Part shown: piece by piece, positions 6,338 to 7,036 of the stretch
How positions within the stretch are numbered: the first letter of the stretch is position 1
How the letters are laid out: each line of letters starts with the position of its first letter
NCBI GenBank assembly: GCA_002346525.1
Contig: DDZY01000216.1
Span: 480 to 7,515, forward strand
From: Proteobacteria bacterium UBA2996
GTDB lineage: Bacteria; Pseudomonadota; Gammaproteobacteria; Arenicellales; UBA868
DNA length: 7,036 bases
Direction: 5' to 3'
The notes under the pieces: model-generated
What the model was told of the DNA's origin: nothing
The model's database searches: none
What the model saw: only the letters and a program-made list of their open reading frames with translations
Program-made: the position numbers and the translations under genes

Positions 6338-6469
6338 GTGCGCAAGCAAAATCTGCCCGAGAAAATCTGCCCGACGTGTCAGCGGCCCTTTCGCTGGCGA
6401 AAAAAATGGCAGCGGTGCTGGAATGAGGTACGCTTTTGCTCCAAGCGATGCAAACGAGAGCGTCCATGA
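6338..6469 (+). CDS. Small zinc-finger protein, DUF2256 family
   Basis: A 43-residue basic protein that is easily missed because of its length and GTG start. Read from 6338 it begins (M)RKQNLPEKICPTCQRPF and continues RWRKKWQRCWNEVRF then CSKRCKRERP. The pattern NLP.K.CP.C.RPF.WRKKW...W.EV.(F/Y)CS.RC is that of DUF2256. Cysteines 11, 14, 34 and 38 form a likely four-cysteine zinc site; C27 is extra. The function is unknown; the basic residues would suit nucleic-acid contact. GTG is the only start codon between the upstream in-frame stop (6305-6307) and the first conserved residues, though no clear ribosome binding site precedes it. The TGA stop overlaps the ATG of the DUF3429 gene in ATGA, so the two are probably translationally coupled. 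An upstream TTGACA (6276-6281) and CATAAT (6303-6308) might be its promoter, but 21 bases of spacing is too long to be confident. Confidence 0.88.
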   Translation: MRKQNLPEKICPTCQRPFRWRKKWQRCWNEVRFCSKRCKRERP

Positions 6470-6897
6470 ACGACCACCCCTCTGCCATCATTCGCACCCT
6501 CACCTTCGCCGGTGTGATTCCCTTCGTCATGGCGCCGATGATGAAAGCAGGCTGGATTGCCCTGCCCGGTACCTCACCCGACCTCTGGCTGTGGAGTTAC
6601 GCCGTCGTCATCAGCGCGTTCATGGCGGGAGCACAATGGGGGAGCGCCCTGTCCCGCGCTGATACCGTGTCTCTGGTGGGCAGCAACGTTTTTGCTCTCG
6701 CCGTTTTCGCCCTGGCGTTATGGGTTCAGCGCCCGGCCGGGGTGCTGGCGCTTGCGGTGCTGTTTGCAGCGCAATTGCTTCTCGATTATCGCCAGCAAAG
6801 GCTTGATCTGATCAGCCAGGGTTATTGGCGGCTTCGCTGCACGATCACGCCACTGGTGTGCCTGATGCTGGTGATCTACGCCGGGATCGCAACGTAA
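6466..6897 (+). CDS. DUF3429 family integral membrane protein
   Basis: A 143-residue inner-membrane protein with about five hydrophobic segments (roughly 11-27, 43-58, 69-86, 91-107, 125-141). Family features are the N-terminal TFAGVIPF, YAVVISAFMAGAQWGSAL (45-62) and the loop LLLDYRQQRLDLISQGYWRLR (104-124) before the last helix. The biochemical function of DUF3429 is not known. The start at ATG 6466 is preferred over the upstream TTG (6436) and ATG (6448): it overlaps the DUF2256 stop by four bases, GAGAG lies a few bases upstream, and the protein then begins in the usual place just before the first helix. The stop lies 22 bases from the stop of the convergent trpF-like gene, with no obvious terminator between them. 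Confidence 0.88.
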   Translation: MNDHPSAIIRTLTFAGVIPFVMAPMMKAGWIALPGTSPDLWLWSYAVVISAFMAGAQWGSALSRADTVSLVGSNVFALAVFALALWVQRPAGVLALAVLFAAQLLLDYRQQRLDLISQGYWRLRCTITPLVCLMLVIYAGIAT

Positions 6898-6919
6898 ACC
6901 CGGCCAAAGATTTACGCGC

Positions 6920-7036
6920 TTAAGTCCTTAGCGCCTCGCCGGCACGGTGCACCTCTTCCATGAAGCTCTTGAGTTTCCCCTCATCCAGCTGATCGTTGGT
7001 CCGCACACCGGTACAAAGGTCTACGCCGAAAGGGCG
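6920..7036 (-). CDS. trpF: Phosphoribosylanthranilate isomerase-like protein (C-terminal fragment)
   Basis: The last 38 codons and a TAA stop of a minus-strand gene that enters from the right edge. The fragment reads RPFGVDLCTGVRTNDQLDEG then KLKSFMEEVHRAGEALRT. The GVDLCTGVR...DE.K...F...V pattern matches the end of the TrpF barrel: strand 8 with the phosphate-gripping D-(V/L)-x-(S/T)-G-V, then the final helix. TrpF converts phosphoribosylanthranilate to CdRP in tryptophan synthesis. With only the tail visible, a TrpF-like paralogue or another phosphate-binding TIM barrel cannot be excluded. It converges on the DUF3429 gene with a 22-base gap. Confidence 0.68.
   Translation of the reverse strand, partial: RPFGVDLCTGVRTNDQLDEGKLKSFMEEVHRAGEALRT

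Noticed and set aside
6276..6662. Plus-strand frame of 128 codons overlapping DUF2256 and DUF3429
   Set aside because: It is out of frame with both recognised genes, and its Arg/His-rich translation looks like a shadow; the DUF2256 and DUF3429 readings explain the DNA.

Overview
The window reads as chromosomal DNA from a moderately GC-rich, free-living member of the Pseudomonadota. The overall protein character suggests a marine-type gammaproteobacterium, but this is a guess: there is no rRNA or other phylogenetic marker here. No mobile element, CRISPR array, tRNA or rRNA gene was seen.

Left and centre (about 1-5358), all on the minus strand and so transcribed from right to left: a complete tripartite tricarboxylate transporter (TTT) set, tctC (periplasmic binding protein, 4366-5358), tctB (small membrane subunit, 3654-4181) and tctA (large membrane subunit, 2064-3593). 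It is followed by a thiamine-diphosphate enzyme (217-1962) that looks more like 2-hydroxyacyl-CoA lyase of the HACL2/ILVBL type than acetolactate synthase. The start of a formyltransferase of the 10-formyl-THF hydrolase/dehydrogenase type (1-157) follows and runs off the left edge. A strong GC-rich hairpin lies just after tctC, and short dyads lie in the leaders of tctC, tctB and the ThDP-enzyme gene. The most interesting inference is that these five genes form one catabolic module: uptake of an organic acid, C-C cleavage of its 2-hydroxyacyl-CoA form to give formyl-CoA (or a related C1 product), then formyl handling by the formyltransferase. The CoA-activating enzyme that this needs is not in the window.

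Right (about 5359-7036): a 268-base gap with no gene, then a flavin-binding PNPOx-like protein on the minus strand (5627-6217). A 120-base divergent intergenic region separates it from a plus-strand pair: a tiny zinc-finger gene of the DUF2256 type (6338-6469, GTG start, 43 codons) whose stop overlaps the start of a DUF3429 membrane protein (6466-6897) by four bases. The last 117 bases hold the C-terminal end of a minus-strand gene that resembles phosphoribosylanthranilate isomerase (trpF), convergent with the DUF3429 gene.

Family calls rest on reading motifs in the translated sequence; no database search was possible. The transporter subunits are certain at family level. The ThDP enzyme's reaction and the transporter's substrate are inferred.
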